64,000 bases of DNA from Streptomyces mirabilis (GTDB lineage Bacteria; Actinomycetota; Actinomycetes; Streptomycetales; Streptomycetaceae). The stretch spans positions 4,526,001 to 4,590,000 of the forward strand of contig NZ_CP074102.1 of assembly GCF_018310535.1 (NCBI RefSeq). The letters run 5' to 3'. The notes beneath the pieces were generated by a model that made no database searches, was not told the DNA's origin, and was given only the letters and a program-made list of their open reading frames with translations. Of the stretch, positions 1-8,941 are shown one piece after another; position 1 is the first letter of the stretch; the number at the start of each line of letters is the position of its first letter. The position numbers and the translations under genes were made by a program.

Positions 1-1
1 C

Positions 2-1270
2 GCGGGCGTCTACCGTCAGTGGAACCACCCGCACTACAACTCCACGACCGTCCAGAACGACATCGCGGTTCTCACGCTCGACCGCCCGCTGGACCAGCAG
101 TGGCAGCGGCTGGTGGCCGCCGGTGACAGCGCCTCCTACAAGGCCGGCAACTCCGCCACCGTCTACGGCTGGGGCCTGACCTCCGGCGCCGACGGCGCCG
201 ACCTGTCGGCGAACCTGCGGAAGGTGACCCTGCCGCTGGTCGCCGACTCCACCTGCAACTCCGCGATGCAGTCGGTCCTCGGCGAGGACGACTTCGTCGA
301 GGGCGCGATGTTCTGCGCGGGCACCCCGGCGACCGGCACCGACGAGGGAACCAAGAGCCCCTGCAACGGTGACTCCGGCGGTCCCGTCATCGTCGGCGGC
401 AAGGTCGTCGGCATCGTCTCGTGGGGCGTCGCGGGCTGCACCGCGAAGGGCGCCTACCCGGTGTTCACCAAGGTGTCCTCGTACACCTGGGCCGCCCAGC
501 CGCGCATCGACGACGCGGACCTGACCTTCGACGGCAAGGCCGACCTGCTGGAGCGCACGCCGTCCGGCGGCCTCTTCCAGCAGGACAGCAAGGGCACCTC
601 GCTCGCCACCCGCGCCTACCAGGGCAATGGCTGGCAGAACGCCAGCTGGGTCCTCCAGGCCGACCTGGACCGGGACTTCTACCAGGACCTGATCATCCGC
701 GACAAGGGCGACGGCAAGCTGTACCGCAGCTACCTGAACCACACCTCCGGTGAGTACGACTGGATGCAGATCAGCACGGTGTGGGGCGGCTACAAGTCGT
801 ACGCCATCCCCGGCGACATGACGGGCGACGCCCGCCCCGACCTGGTCGCGGTGGACGCCGACGGCTCGGTCTACCTCTACCCGGGCAAGGGCAACGGCCA
901 GTTCTACGGCAAGGTCAAGGTCGTCGACAGGGCCTGGAAGAACGTGAAGATCTTCGGCCACGGCGACCTGTCCGGCGACGGCAGGGCCGACCTGCTGGTC
1001 CGCAACAGCTCCGGCGTCCTGTACCTCTACCGGGGCACGCAGGTCGAGAAGGCCCCGTTCGCGGCGCGGATCCAGGCGCGTACGGGCTTCACCTTCACCT
1101 CGTACGTCGCCAACGGCGACGTCACGGGCGACGGCATCGCGGACGTCATCACCCGCGACTCCGCCGGCAAGCTCTGGCTCTACCCCGGCACCAACAAGGC
1201 CTCCAGCAGCCTCTTCGGCTCCCGGATCGGCCTGGGCAGCGGCTTCAACCAGTACAACCTGCTGTTCTGA
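2..1270 (+). CDS. Secreted trypsin-like serine protease with FG-GAP/VCBS repeats (5' end outside window)
   Basis: The reading frame is open from the left edge, so the signal peptide and catalytic His are missing. The catalytic Asp lies in NDIAVLTL (codons from about nt 56), and the nucleophile Ser in GDSGGP (codon at 374-376), with the typical chymotrypsin-fold GIVSWG downstream. From about nt 510 to the stop there are at least four FG-GAP-type repeats of the form GDxTGDxxxDLxxxDxxGxLYLYPG, with Asp-rich calcium-binding loops that form a beta-propeller. This is a common layout of Streptomyces exported proteases: a trypsin domain fused to an adhesive or substrate-binding propeller. It is followed by a strong hairpin shared with the convergent lacI-type gene. 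Family assignment is firm; the substrate is unknown. Confidence 0.9.
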   Translation, partial: AGVYRQWNHPHYNSTTVQNDIAVLTLDRPLDQQWQRLVAAGDSASYKAGNSATVYGWGLTSGADGADLSANLRKVTLPLVADSTCNSAMQSVLGEDDFVEGAMFCAGTPATGTDEGTKSPCNGDSGGPVIVGGKVVGIVSWGVAGCTAKGAYPVFTKVSSYTWAAQPRIDDADLTFDGKADLLERTPSGGLFQQDSKGTSLATRAYQGNGWQNASWVLQADLDRDFYQDLIIRDKGDGKLYRSYLNHTSGEYDWMQISTVWGGYKSYAIPGDMTGDARPDLVAVDADGSVYLYPGKGNGQFYGKVKVVDRAWKNVKIFGHGDLSGDGRADLLVRNSSGVLYLYRGTQVEKAPFAARIQARTGFTFTSYVANGDVTGDGIADVITRDSAGKLWLYPGTNKASSSLFGSRIGLGSGFNQYNLLF

Positions 1271-1285
1271 GCGATCACAAAAACG

Positions 1286-1318
1286 CGCGCCGGCCCCGCA
1301 ACCCGCGGGGCCGGCGCG
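1286..1318. terminator. Bidirectional intrinsic terminator
   Basis: A perfect 14-bp GC-only stem (1286-1299 with 1305-1318) and a 5-nt loop lie between two convergent genes, followed by a T-rich stretch on the + strand. Confidence 0.8.
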
Positions 1319-1331
1319 TCTTGTCTTCGAG

Positions 1332-2354
1332 CTACTCGCACCCGCAAGAACGCCGGACGACCAACCTGGACGGAAACACCTTCAACCGCTCGCGCCGCGA
1401 CCCCGCGACCCGCAACCCGTCATCCAGTACGAGATCCACCGCGGCCCGCGCCATCGCCGACCGGTCGGAGGCGATCGTCGTCATCGGCGGATCCGTCAGC
1501 GCGGCTTCCTTGACGTCGTCGAAACCGGCCACGGCCAGCTCCCCCGGAACGTCGATGCGCAGCTCACGCGCGGCGCGCAGCACGCCGATCGCCTGGTCGT
1601 CGGTGGAGCAGAAGATGGCGGGCGGGCGGTCGGGACCGCCGAGCAGCTGGAGGCCGACCTGATAGGCGTCGTAGCGGTTGTACGGCGCTTCGAAGAGGCG
1701 GCCCTCGGTGGAAATCCCGGCCTCCTGCATCGCGCGCCGCCAGCCCTCGACATGGTCGGAGACCGGGTCGCCGACGGTCGGGGTCTCCGCGAGGCCGCCG
1801 AGACAGGCCACGTATTCGTAGCCGTGTTCGAGGAGGTGGCGGGTGGCGAGCTGGGCGCCGCCGATGTCGTCCGTGACGACGGCGACGTCGTCGATGGCCT
1901 CGGGGCGCTCGTGCAGCAGCACCACGCGGGCGTCCCACGCGTCGATCTCCGCGGCAGCGTTGTCATTGAGCGCGTGACTGACGAGGATCAGCCCGGAGAC
2001 CCGCATACCGAGGAAGGCGCGCAGGTAGTGGACCTCGCGCTCGGCGATGTAGTCGGAGTTGCCGACGAGCACCATTTTCCCGCGCTCGGCGGCGGCCTGC
2101 TCGACTGCGTGCGCCATCTCCCCGAAGAAGGGCTGGCGCGCGTCCGGCACGATCAGGCCTATGAGCTCGGTCCGCCGCGACGCCATGGCCTGGGCGACCC
2201 GGTCGGGCCGGTACCCCAGTTCCTTGATCGCGGCGAGAACACGCTCGCGCGTGGCCGGGGCAACCGGCCTCGGTCCGTTGTTGATGACATAGCTGACAAC
2301 GGCGGTGGACGTACCCGCCAGTCGCGCTACATCGTCCCTCGTCACCTTGGCCAC
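1332..2354 (-). CDS. LacI-family transcriptional regulator
   Basis: This 340-residue protein has an N-terminal LacI helix-turn-helix ([20 protein letters not shown], the hinge region ending near residue 60) and a periplasmic-binding-protein-like sensor domain beginning at about LIGLIVPD. The sensor ends with the usual family tail, [10 protein letters not shown]. It should act as a dimeric repressor of a sugar or other small-molecule catabolic gene, but no sugar operon is adjacent and the effector cannot be read from the sequence. It is convergent with the protease and lies just downstream of glnR on the same strand. Confidence 0.9.
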   Translation of the reverse strand: MAKVTRDDVARLAGTSTAVVSYVINNGPRPVAPATRERVLAAIKELGYRPDRVAQAMASRRTELIGLIVPDARQPFFGEMAHAVEQAAAERGKMVLVGNSDYIAEREVHYLRAFLGMRVSGLILVSHALNDNAAAEIDAWDARVVLLHERPEAIDDVAVVTDDIGGAQLATRHLLEHGYEYVACLGGLAETPTVGDPVSDHVEGWRRAMQEAGISTEGRLFEAPYNRYDAYQVGLQLLGGPDRPPAIFCSTDDQAIGVLRAARELRIDVPGELAVAGFDDVKEAALTDPPMTTIASDRSAMARAAVDLVLDDGLRVAGSRRERLKVFPSRLVVRRSCGCE

Positions 2355-2396
2355 GCGCGGAGTCTACGCGGATGGACCCGCCGCTGGGCAGGGCGT

Positions 2397-2419
2397 ACGG
2401 AGGCTTGCTGCGCCTCCGT
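2397..2419 (-). terminator. Hairpin after glnR
   Basis: An 8-bp inverted repeat (ACGGAGGC at 2397-2404 with GCCTCCGT at 2412-2419, 7-nt loop) lies directly downstream of the glnR stop and upstream of the lacI-type gene. It is a plausible factor-independent terminator without a marked U tract. Confidence 0.45.
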
Positions 2420-2425
2420 CAGCGC

Positions 2426-3217
2426 CTACTGCGCCTCCGCCGCCGCCTCGACCGTCTCGACGGCGTCCAGGTGCGCCGTCTCGTCCGCATCCTCCGGCTT
2501 TGGCTGGGCCGCCTTGGCCCTCGCCTCGTCCGAGGCGCGGTCCGCCTTCTCAGGTGTAACGAATCGATAACCGACGTTCCGGACGGTACCGATCAGCGAC
2601 TCGTGCTCGGGTCCGAGCTTCGCGCGCAGCCGTCGTACGTGGACGTCGACCGTCCGCGTACCGCCGAAGTAGTCGTAGCCCCAGACTTCCTGGAGCAACT
2701 GGGCGCGCGTGAAGACACGGCCCGGGTGCTGCGCGAGGTACTTGAGGAGCTCGAACTCCTTGAAGGTCAGGTCGAGGACCCGGCCCTTGAGCTTGGCGCT
2801 GTAGGTCGCCTCGTCGACCGAGAGGTCGCCGTTGCGGATCTCCATCGGGGAGTCGTCGTTGACGATCTGCTGGCGGCCCATGGCCAGCCGCAGCCTCGCC
2901 TCGACCTCCGCCGGTCCCGCGGTGTCCAGGAGCACGTCGTCGATGCCCCAGTCGGCGGTGACGGCCGCGAGACCGCCCTCCGTCACGACGAGGATCAGCG
3001 GACAGCCGGGCCCGGTCGAGCGCAGCAGCTGGCACAGGCTGCGCACCTGCGGGAGATCGCGCCTGCCGTCGATCAGGATGACGTCGGCACCGGGGGTGTC
3101 GACGAGAGCGGGGCCTTCCGCCGGAGCCACTCGCACGTTGTGCAGGAGCAGGCCGAGAGCGGGAAGCACCTCCGTCGACGGCTGAAGAGCATTGGTCAGG
3201 AGCAGCAGAGAACTCAT
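2426..3217 (-). CDS. glnR: GlnR, global nitrogen-response regulator
   Basis: This 263-residue OmpR-type orphan response regulator has an atypical receiver domain at residues 1-110, with Asp50 (VILID) kept but the usual acidic pocket altered. A winged-helix DNA-binding domain follows at about 145-240 ([25 protein letters not shown], then [12 protein letters not shown]). The N-terminus beginning [20 protein letters not shown] matches the Streptomyces GlnR I recall. In the family it controls ammonium assimilation genes such as glnA, glnII and amtB, without a cognate kinase. No histidine kinase is nearby, which agrees. The C-terminal tail is Ala/Glu-rich and probably disordered. Confidence 0.93.
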   Translation of the reverse strand: MSSLLLLTNALQPSTEVLPALGLLLHNVRVAPAEGPALVDTPGADVILIDGRRDLPQVRSLCQLLRSTGPGCPLILVVTEGGLAAVTADWGIDDVLLDTAGPAEVEARLRLAMGRQQIVNDDSPMEIRNGDLSVDEATYSAKLKGRVLDLTFKEFELLKYLAQHPGRVFTRAQLLQEVWGYDYFGGTRTVDVHVRRLRAKLGPEHESLIGTVRNVGYRFVTPEKADRASDEARAKAAQPKPEDADETAHLDAVETVEAAAEAQ

Positions 3218-3502
3218 CGCGCCCCACCTGCCTGGGTCGTCCTACGGTCATGCAAGGTTCGCTCGCCCATAACGTCTGGTTCCTCCTCGGTCCCTGCGAG
3301 GACGTTTGCGGCACTGCTTCCTACGGTGCGGCTCCCGCGCCCCTGGGAGTCGCCGGACGGCCCACTGGGGGCCGCCACACGTTCTATGCGTTCGTAGGCT
3401 TCGTACACCTGCGGTTTCCCGCTTCGTATACAACGCTTCAGAAAGCACAAAAGGACCCGGGGGCTACGCTGCCCGAGTCCTCTGCCCAGCAGAATAGCCC
3501 AC

Positions 3503-4399
3503 ATGAGCTCAGGTCCGGCAGGTCAAGCGACGGGATCTTCCGATCGTCCACCCCTTGAGACGCCACCGCAGGCCCCTTTGCGGAGGTTTCTGCACACGGT
3601 CGACGGGGTGACGATCGATGCGGCGTACGACGCTGGAACGCGGCCTTCTGGTGACTCGGCCACTGGCTTGAACGACGTGGTCATTGTCGTCGCGCACGGC
3701 TTCACAGGCGATCTGGAACGTCCGCACGTGCGCCACGCGGCGGCCGTCCTCGCCCGGCACGCGGCAGTGGTCACCTTCTCCTTCCGTGGTCACGGCGCCT
3801 CCGGCGGCAGTTCCACGGTCGGTGACCGCGAGGTCCACGATCTCGCCGCCGCGGTGGCCTGGGCCCGCGAACTCGGGCACACGCGTGTGGCCACCGTCGG
3901 CTTCTCGATGGGCGGTTCGGTGGTGCTGCGGCACGCGGCGCTGCACCGTGGCTCGGACGGGGGCTCGGACCGGGGCGCGGAGAAGGAGCACGAGGGGCGC
4001 ACCGAGGCGCGCACGGACGCCGTGGTTTCGGTGAGCGCACCCGCCCGTTGGTACTACCGGGGTACGGCCCCTATGCGGCGCCTGCACTGGCTGGTAACCC
4101 GGCCGGTGGGCCGCGCGGTCGGCCGTTACGGCCTGCGCACCCGGATCCACCACCGTGACTGGGACCCGGTGCCGGCCTCCCCGGTCGAGTCGGTTCCGCT
4201 CATCGCGCCCACTCCGCTGCTGATCGTCCACGGCGACCAGGACGGCTACTTCCCGGTCGACCACCCGCGGATGCTCGCCGCCGCCTCCGGCGGCCACGCC
4301 GAACTGTGGATCGAGCACGGCATGGGCCACGCCGAGCACGCGGCGGACGACGGGCTGCTCGGCCGTATCGGGGCATGGGCCGTCGCGGCGGCGGGCTAG
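3503..4399 (+). CDS. Alpha/beta-hydrolase
   Basis: This is a 298-residue cytosolic serine hydrolase. The oxyanion-hole segment VVAHGFTGD is at 63-70, the nucleophile elbow GFSMGGS has Ser135, the acid is probably Asp245 or Asp247 in HGDQDGYFP, and the catalytic His276 lies in GMGHAEH. A hydrophilic, Asp/Glu/Arg-rich insertion at about 150-172 looks like a low-complexity expansion. The gene stands alone between glnR (divergent) and the moaD-like gene. Esterase/lipase-type activity is likely; the substrate is unknown. Confidence 0.85.
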   Translation: MSSGPAGQATGSSDRPPLETPPQAPLRRFLHTVDGVTIDAAYDAGTRPSGDSATGLNDVVIVVAHGFTGDLERPHVRHAAAVLARHAAVVTFSFRGHGASGGSSTVGDREVHDLAAAVAWARELGHTRVATVGFSMGGSVVLRHAALHRGSDGGSDRGAEKEHEGRTEARTDAVVSVSAPARWYYRGTAPMRRLHWLVTRPVGRAVGRYGLRTRIHHRDWDPVPASPVESVPLIAPTPLLIVHGDQDGYFPVDHPRMLAAASGGHAELWIEHGMGHAEHAADDGLLGRIGAWAVAAAG

Positions 4400-4468
4400 C
4401 CTGACCGTGTTCACAGAAACCACTGATGACTGATCCGTGTTCACGGAAAACACCGATTGAGGAACGAG

Positions 4469-4723
4469 ATGGCACAGGGCACGGTGCGTTACTGGGCCGC
4501 CGCCAAGGCCGCGGCGGGTGTCGCGGAGGAGCCGTACGACGCGGGCACGCTCGCCGAGGCGCTCGACGCGGCCCGCGCGCGACATCCCGGCGAACTCGTC
4601 CGCGTCCTGCGGCGCTGCTCCTTCCTCATCGACGGTGACCCCGTGGGCACTCGCGAACATGAGACGGTACGGCTGGCCGAGGGCGGCACGGTCGAGGTGC
4701 TCCCGCCGTTCGCAGGAGGGTGA
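4469..4723 (+). CDS. MoaD/ThiS-family ubiquitin-like sulfur carrier
   Basis: This is an 84-residue beta-grasp protein ending in the diagnostic PPFAGG, the double Gly that is adenylated and thiocarboxylated. The ATG at 4469 is preferred over an in-frame TTG at 4457 because a GAGG Shine-Dalgarno lies 6-9 nt upstream. It could serve molybdopterin synthesis or another sulfur-transfer route; no moaE or thiazole gene is adjacent, so the pathway is open. Its stop overlaps the start of the next gene (GTGA). Confidence 0.85.
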   Translation: MAQGTVRYWAAAKAAAGVAEEPYDAGTLAEALDAARARHPGELVRVLRRCSFLIDGDPVGTREHETVRLAEGGTVEVLPPFAGG

Positions 4724-5940
4724 GCGAGACGATGAGCGACCAGCCGTACGAGGGCCGGTACGAGGGTCAGTACGAGGGGTACGACCCGTATCCGCAGCCT
4801 CAGCAGCAACAGCCGCAGCAACGGCCTCAGCAGCAACAGCCGCAGCAACGGCCTCAGCAGCAGCAACAGCCGCCGCAGCAGCCCGAGTGGCGGCAGCACA
4901 CGCAGCAGTGGGAGGGGCAGACCTGGGAGACCCAGGCGCAGCCCCCGATGCCGGCGGCGGACACGACGTACCTGCCGCCGCGGGGCTACCAGGCGTACCC
5001 CGAGCCGCAGACGTACGGCACGGTCGGGCAGCCGCTGCCGCAGGAGGCACCGACTCCGGCACCGGAGTGGACGACCGCGTACCAGCCCCCCGCCCAGCAG
5101 GTGCCCGGCACCGGCACCGGCAGTGCGGTCACCCCGGAGACCGTCTCCGGCTACGGCCCCCCGACCGTCACCGGCAACGCCCGCGTCACCGACGCCCAGC
5201 GCGCCCGTGCCGAGGGCCGCTCCCCGATCATCGAACCCGGCATCCAGCCCGCCGTGCTCACCGCGGTGCTCGGGCTGCTGCTCTCCGGGACGGCGGCGAT
5301 CGGGCAGTACGCCCTCGTCGTCCCCCTCGTCCTCCTCCAGGCCGTCACCGCGGCGGGCTGGTTCCGGCTGAACGGGATGTGGCCGGCCCGCCAGGGCATC
5401 GCGCTGGCGTTCCTCGGCGCGGTCACCGCGGACGTCGCGCTCCTCGCGGCGGGCCGGGAGAACGCGCCCGCCGCGATCCTCGGCACCCTCGGCGTGTGGG
5501 TCCTGCTCACCCTCGTCCTGCAGCTGCGCAGTCATGCCGACCCGGACACCCGGATGTACGGCCTGATGGCGACCGTCGCCTCGGCGGCGCTCGCCATCAT
5601 CGCCACCGGGCACCTCGCGGCCGAGCCGGACGCCGTCACGGTGGGCGCCGCCGCGGTCGCCGTCGCGATCCTCGCCCGCGCCCTGCCGCTGCCCACCGCG
5701 GCCTCCGTGGTGGTGGCGCTGCTGGCCGCCGCGGGTGCCGGTATCGCGGTCGGCGGCACCACGGACCTGGGCAGCAAGGGGGCCTTCCTCGGCCTCGGCG
5801 CCGGGGTCTGCGCGCTGATCGGCCACCGGGTCGCCAGCTACGACTACCCGTCCCGCTTCGTCCACTTCACCGCGGGCGTGGCCCTGCCGCTGGCCGCCGC
5901 GGCCCCGGCGGTCTACCTGCTGGGCCGCGCCCTCGGTTAG
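4720..5940 (+). CDS. Polytopic membrane protein with Gln-rich N-terminus
   Basis: The protein has 406 residues from the GTG that overlaps the moaD-like stop; an ATG at 4732 would remove only four residues. Residues 1-60 are Tyr/Gly/Glu repeats followed by near-perfect PQQQQPQQR repeats. Residues 60-165 are Pro-rich and probably disordered in the cytoplasm. From about 175 onward there are about eight hydrophobic segments rich in Ala, Val and Leu. No catalytic motif was recognised. Translational coupling suggests co-expression with the sulfur carrier, but no functional link is visible. Confidence 0.75.
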   Translation: MSETMSDQPYEGRYEGQYEGYDPYPQPQQQQPQQRPQQQQPQQRPQQQQQPPQQPEWRQHTQQWEGQTWETQAQPPMPAADTTYLPPRGYQAYPEPQTYGTVGQPLPQEAPTPAPEWTTAYQPPAQQVPGTGTGSAVTPETVSGYGPPTVTGNARVTDAQRARAEGRSPIIEPGIQPAVLTAVLGLLLSGTAAIGQYALVVPLVLLQAVTAAGWFRLNGMWPARQGIALAFLGAVTADVALLAAGRENAPAAILGTLGVWVLLTLVLQLRSHADPDTRMYGLMATVASAALAIIATGHLAAEPDAVTVGAAAVAVAILARALPLPTAASVVVALLAAAGAGIAVGGTTDLGSKGAFLGLGAGVCALIGHRVASYDYPSRFVHFTAGVALPLAAAAPAVYLLGRALG

Positions 5941-6114
5941 GGCCTGTCCGGCGTGATCCACCGGACAGGTCCTGGGGCCTGGTCCAGTGGATGTTCGTCA
6001 CAGGTGATCTACAACTACTTCGGAGGGTCCCCGTCGCGGGGCCCTTCGGGGTTAGCTTCGCGAGGGAGGACCACTCGGTCGCCCGGATCCGTTCGAGGTG
6101 GGGGAACACCGCGC

Positions 6115-6867
6115 ATGCGTGCACTGCGAATAATCCTGATCGTCACCGTCATCCTGGGCGGCCTGTTCGTGATCGCGGACCGGGTGGCGGTCGGCTTCGC
6201 GGAGAACAAGGCGGCGGACCGGATCAAGACCACCGAGGGCCTGGCCGGCACGCCGGACGTGTCCATCGAGGGCTTCCCCTTCCTCACCCAGGTCGTCGGC
6301 GGCGAACTCGACGACGTGAAGATCGGCATCAAGGACTACGAGGCGTCGACGAGCGGCGCGGGCAGTGCCGGCGGCACCGGCACCATCCGTATCGACGACC
6401 TGAACGCCGAGATGCACGGCGTCAGCTTCAACGGCGACTACAGCTCCGCCACCGCCAACAGCGCCACCGGCTCCGCGTCCATCGGGTACGCCGAGCTGCT
6501 CAAGACCGCCAAGTCCCAGCCCACTCAGGTCGGCCCCGGGGTCACCGCCCGGGTCGTCGGCCTCTCCGACGGCGGCAACGGCAAGATCAAGGTGGCGGTC
6601 GAGGTCAGCATCGGCGGCACGAAGGTGCCCCAGCCGGTCTCCGTGCTCAGCTCGGTCACGGTCGTCGGCGGCAACACGGTCAAGGTGCACGCGGACTCCC
6701 TCCCCAAGCTGGCCGTCGACCTCGCCGAGAACCGGGTGCGCGCGATCACCGACTTCGAGCAGAAGATCGGCCAGCTGCCGGGCGGCATCCAGCTCGACAC
6801 GGTCCAGGCGGCCGCGAACGGCGTGGACGTCTCCGTGAAGGGTTCGAACGTCAAGCTGGTCGGGTAG
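6115..6867 (+). CDS. DUF2993 (LmeA-like) membrane-anchored protein
   Basis: This protein has 250 residues from the ATG at 6115. A single N-terminal transmembrane or signal segment (LRIILIVTVILGGLFVIADRV) is followed by a secreted domain with the DUF2993 pattern: EGFPFLTQVVGGELDDVKI near 45-63, then alternating short strands and a final IQLDTVQAAANGVDVSVKG. Members of this family are phospholipid-binding proteins outside the membrane (mycobacterial LmeA is the reference). An upstream in-frame extension to 5953 is unlikely because it lacks signal-peptide character. Confidence 0.75.
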   Translation: MRALRIILIVTVILGGLFVIADRVAVGFAENKAADRIKTTEGLAGTPDVSIEGFPFLTQVVGGELDDVKIGIKDYEASTSGAGSAGGTGTIRIDDLNAEMHGVSFNGDYSSATANSATGSASIGYAELLKTAKSQPTQVGPGVTARVVGLSDGGNGKIKVAVEVSIGGTKVPQPVSVLSSVTVVGGNTVKVHADSLPKLAVDLAENRVRAITDFEQKIGQLPGGIQLDTVQAAANGVDVSVKGSNVKLVG

Positions 6868-7117
6868 AAGGGTCAGCGGCCGCAGGTCGCAGGCCAGAGG
6901 CCGGAGGCCGGGGAGACCGCGGCCGGAGAGCTGTCCGAAGGGCGAGACGGGCCCGTCCGTACCGCAGATGTGCGGTCGGTGTGATGACGGATGCCGGCGC
7001 CCGGAATCCCTGCGGGGGCCGCACCGGCGGTGAAGGCGTCCCACATCGCGGACGATCGCATCTCAGCATCCGACACACCGGTGACATGCCCGCCTGTCCG
7101 TCCCTACGATCGGACCC

Positions 7118-7198
7118 ATGAAGCGACAGGCGGATCTCACGAAGCGGCGGGCAGTAGACCTGTGCCGCGTCGCCGCCATGCTCTGTCGCACCTTCTGA
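7118..7198 (+). CDS. Cysteine-containing leader peptide of the sulfur operon
   Basis: This is a 26-codon ORF reading MKRQADLTKRR then AVDLCRVAAMLCRTF. It belongs to the short actinobacterial leader peptides (pattern RRxVDLxRVAxxLCR) found ahead of sulfur-assimilation genes. Two Cys codons sit near the end, as expected for attenuation by cysteinyl-tRNA supply. A 7-bp hairpin (7224-7230 with 7239-7245) lies between it and the rhodanese gene 140 nt downstream. The peptide match is clear; the attenuation mechanism is inferred. Confidence 0.75.
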   Translation: MKRQADLTKRRAVDLCRVAAMLCRTF

Positions 7199-7338
7199 GC
7201 GGGACATTCGTCCGTCCGCCCTCCCCTGGCCCCTCTTCGCCAGGGTCCCCGTGCGCGCCGCGCAGCCTCGACAGGCATGACCGCGCACCCTCTGTCTAAC
7301 GCACCGCCCCGCCGCAACTGCCCCGGAGGAGAAACAGC

Positions 7339-8178
7339 ATGAGCCGCAGCGACGTCCTGGTCGACGCCGACTGGGTCCAGGACCACCTGGACGACCCGAG
7401 CGTGGCCATCGTCGAGGTCGACGAGGACACGTCCGCGTACGAGAAGAACCACATCAAGAACGCGATCCGGATCGACTGGACCAAGGACCTCCAGGACCCG
7501 GTCCGCCGTGACTTCATCGACCAGGAGGGCTTCGAGAAGCTCCTGTCGGAGAAGGGCATCGCCAACGACACGCTGGTGGTCCTCTACGGCGGCAACAACA
7601 ACTGGTTCGCGTCCTACGCCTACTGGTACTTCAAGCTGTACGGCCACGAGAACGTCAAGCTCCTCGACGGCGGCCGCAAGAAGTGGGAGCTCGACTCCCG
7701 CGACCTGGTCGTCGAGGTCCCGAACCGTGCCGCGACCGACTACAAGGCCAAGGTCCAGAACACCGCGATCCGCGCCTTCCGCGACGACGTCGTGGCGGCC
7801 ATCGGTTCGCAGAACCTGGTCGACGTCCGCTCGCCCGACGAGTTCAGCGGCAAGCTGCTCGCCCCGGCCCACCTGCCGCAGGAGCAGTCGCAGCGTCCGG
7901 GCCACGTCCCGAGCGCCCGCAACATCCCGTGGTCGAAGAACGCCAACGACGACGGCACCTTCAAGTCGGACGACGAGCTCAAGGAGCTCTACGCCGAGGA
8001 GCAGGTCGACCTCGCCAAGGACACCATCGCGTACTGCCGTATCGGTGAGCGTTCCGCGCTGACCTGGTTCGTGCTGCACGAGCTGCTCGGCGTGGAGAAC
8101 GTCAAGAACTACGACGGCTCCTGGACCGAGTACGGCTCCCTGGTCGGCGTCCCGATCGAGCTCGGCGCCAACAAGTAA
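7339..8178 (+). CDS. cysA: Thiosulfate sulfurtransferase (two-domain rhodanese)
   Basis: This 279-residue protein has two rhodanese domains: an inactive N-terminal one (about 1-125) and an active C-terminal one. Its persulfide loop is CRIGERS, with Cys233; CRxGxR[ST] is typical of thiosulfate rather than 3-mercaptopyruvate enzymes. It transfers sulfane sulfur from thiosulfate to cyanide or a thiol acceptor. It has a Shine-Dalgarno (GGAGGAG) and is followed 30 nt later by the DUF1416 gene, a pairing common in actinobacteria. The upstream leader ORF suggests cysteine-responsive control. The symbol cysA follows the actinobacterial usage for this enzyme, not the sulfate ABC transporter. Confidence 0.9.
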   Translation: MSRSDVLVDADWVQDHLDDPSVAIVEVDEDTSAYEKNHIKNAIRIDWTKDLQDPVRRDFIDQEGFEKLLSEKGIANDTLVVLYGGNNNWFASYAYWYFKLYGHENVKLLDGGRKKWELDSRDLVVEVPNRAATDYKAKVQNTAIRAFRDDVVAAIGSQNLVDVRSPDEFSGKLLAPAHLPQEQSQRPGHVPSARNIPWSKNANDDGTFKSDDELKELYAEEQVDLAKDTIAYCRIGERSALTWFVLHELLGVENVKNYDGSWTEYGSLVGVPIELGANK

Positions 8179-8208
8179 CCCTCAAGGCCTGAAGGACGGA
8201 ATCGAAAT

Positions 8209-8496
8209 ATGTGTGGAGCGAAGGCCGGCGGCCCCGACGCCTCGACGATCAAGCCCGGTGAGACCACCATCCAGGGCCAGGTGACCCGCGACGGCGAGCC
8301 CGTCACCGGTTACGTGCGCCTGCTGGACTCGACCGGCGAGTTCACGGCGGAGGTCCCCACCTCCGCGACGGGCCAGTTCCGCTTCTACGCGGCCGAGGGC
8401 ACCTGGACCGTACGCGCCCTGGTCCCCGGTGGCACCGCGGACCGCACGGTCGTCGCCCAGACGGGCGGCCTCGCCGAGGTCGCGATCGCCGTCTGA
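8209..8496 (+). CDS. DUF1416 protein
   Basis: This is a 95-residue protein starting MCGAKAGG, with a beta-sandwich (carboxypeptidase-regulatory-like) pattern: TTIQGQVTRDGEPVTGYVRLLDSTGEF, then GQFRFYAAEGTWTVRAL. It is conserved as the partner immediately downstream of actinobacterial rhodanese genes, so a role in thiosulfate or sulfane sulfur handling is inferred from context only. The N-terminal Cys2 is conserved in the family as I recall it. A strong terminator follows. Confidence 0.85.
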   Translation: MCGAKAGGPDASTIKPGETTIQGQVTRDGEPVTGYVRLLDSTGEFTAEVPTSATGQFRFYAAEGTWTVRALVPGGTADRTVVAQTGGLAEVAIAV

Positions 8497-8512
8497 CGGC
8501 ACCTCTGAGTGG

Positions 8513-8560
8513 CCGAAGGGCCGCACCCCAGGGTTGGACGCTCGGGGTGCGGCCCTTCGG
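8513..8560 (+). terminator. Strong intrinsic terminator
   Basis: A perfect 17-bp stem (8513-8529 with 8544-8560) and a 14-nt loop lie 17 nt after the DUF1416 stop and close the sulfur operon. Confidence 0.85.
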
Positions 8561-8584
8561 TATGTACGGGCCTAGGCTTGAGGT

Positions 8585-8845
8585 ATGTACGCACGACGGC
8601 GACACGTCTACTTCGCCATGATGGGGACGTGCATCGGTCTTTTCGTCCTGGCCTGGGGAGTCGTAAGGATCTGGTCGATTCCCGTGGCCGTGGGGATGTG
8701 TGTGGTGGCGATGGTGATTCCGCCGTTCGCCGCGATGGTCGCCAACCGGCGGGGGCCCGAGGACCGCTGGTGGGACGACCCGTCCGGGGATCAGAAGTCC
8801 GACGAGTGGTGGGACGAGCTCGACGGCAAGAAGCGCCGCCCGTAG
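8585..8845 (+). CDS. DUF3099 small membrane protein
   Basis: This 86-residue protein has two transmembrane helices (about residues 8-27 and 31-50) and a Trp/Asp-rich cytoplasmic tail (RWWDDPSGD, then EWWDEL). It has its own start after the sulfur-operon terminator. No function is known for the family; it is recognised by length, the two-helix layout and the WWDD tail. Confidence 0.75.
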   Translation: MYARRRHVYFAMMGTCIGLFVLAWGVVRIWSIPVAVGMCVVAMVIPPFAAMVANRRGPEDRWWDDPSGDQKSDEWWDELDGKKRRP

Positions 8846-8852
8846 GAGGGCG

Positions 8853-8941
8853 CGCGCAGCATCTTCAGTACGCGCAGCATCTTCAGTACGCGCGGCATCT
8901 TCAGTACGCGCGGCACCTTCATACGCGCGGCACCTTCAGTA
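8853..8941. repeat. Five tandem 18-bp units
   Basis: Units with consensus CGCGCRGCAYCTTCAGTA occur at 8853, 8871, 8889, 8907 (17 nt, one base lost) and 8924. They fill the convergent gap between the DUF3099 and DsrE genes, and the last unit runs into the DsrE stop codon (8936-8938). Substitutions accumulate towards the DsrE gene. Confidence 0.9.

Noticed and set aside
3509..5062. Long minus-strand open frame opposite the hydrolase and MoaD-like genes
   Set aside because: It is a high-GC antisense shadow with Ala/Arg/Pro-rich low complexity; the sense genes have clear motifs and starts.
4518..7121. An 867-codon open frame on the + strand
   Set aside because: It is an out-of-frame shadow across the MoaD-like gene, the Gln-rich membrane protein and the DUF2993 gene; it has Arg/Pro/Gly-dominated composition and no domain.
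8853..8941. CRISPR array
   Set aside because: The 18-bp units are directly contiguous without spacers and no cas genes are present.
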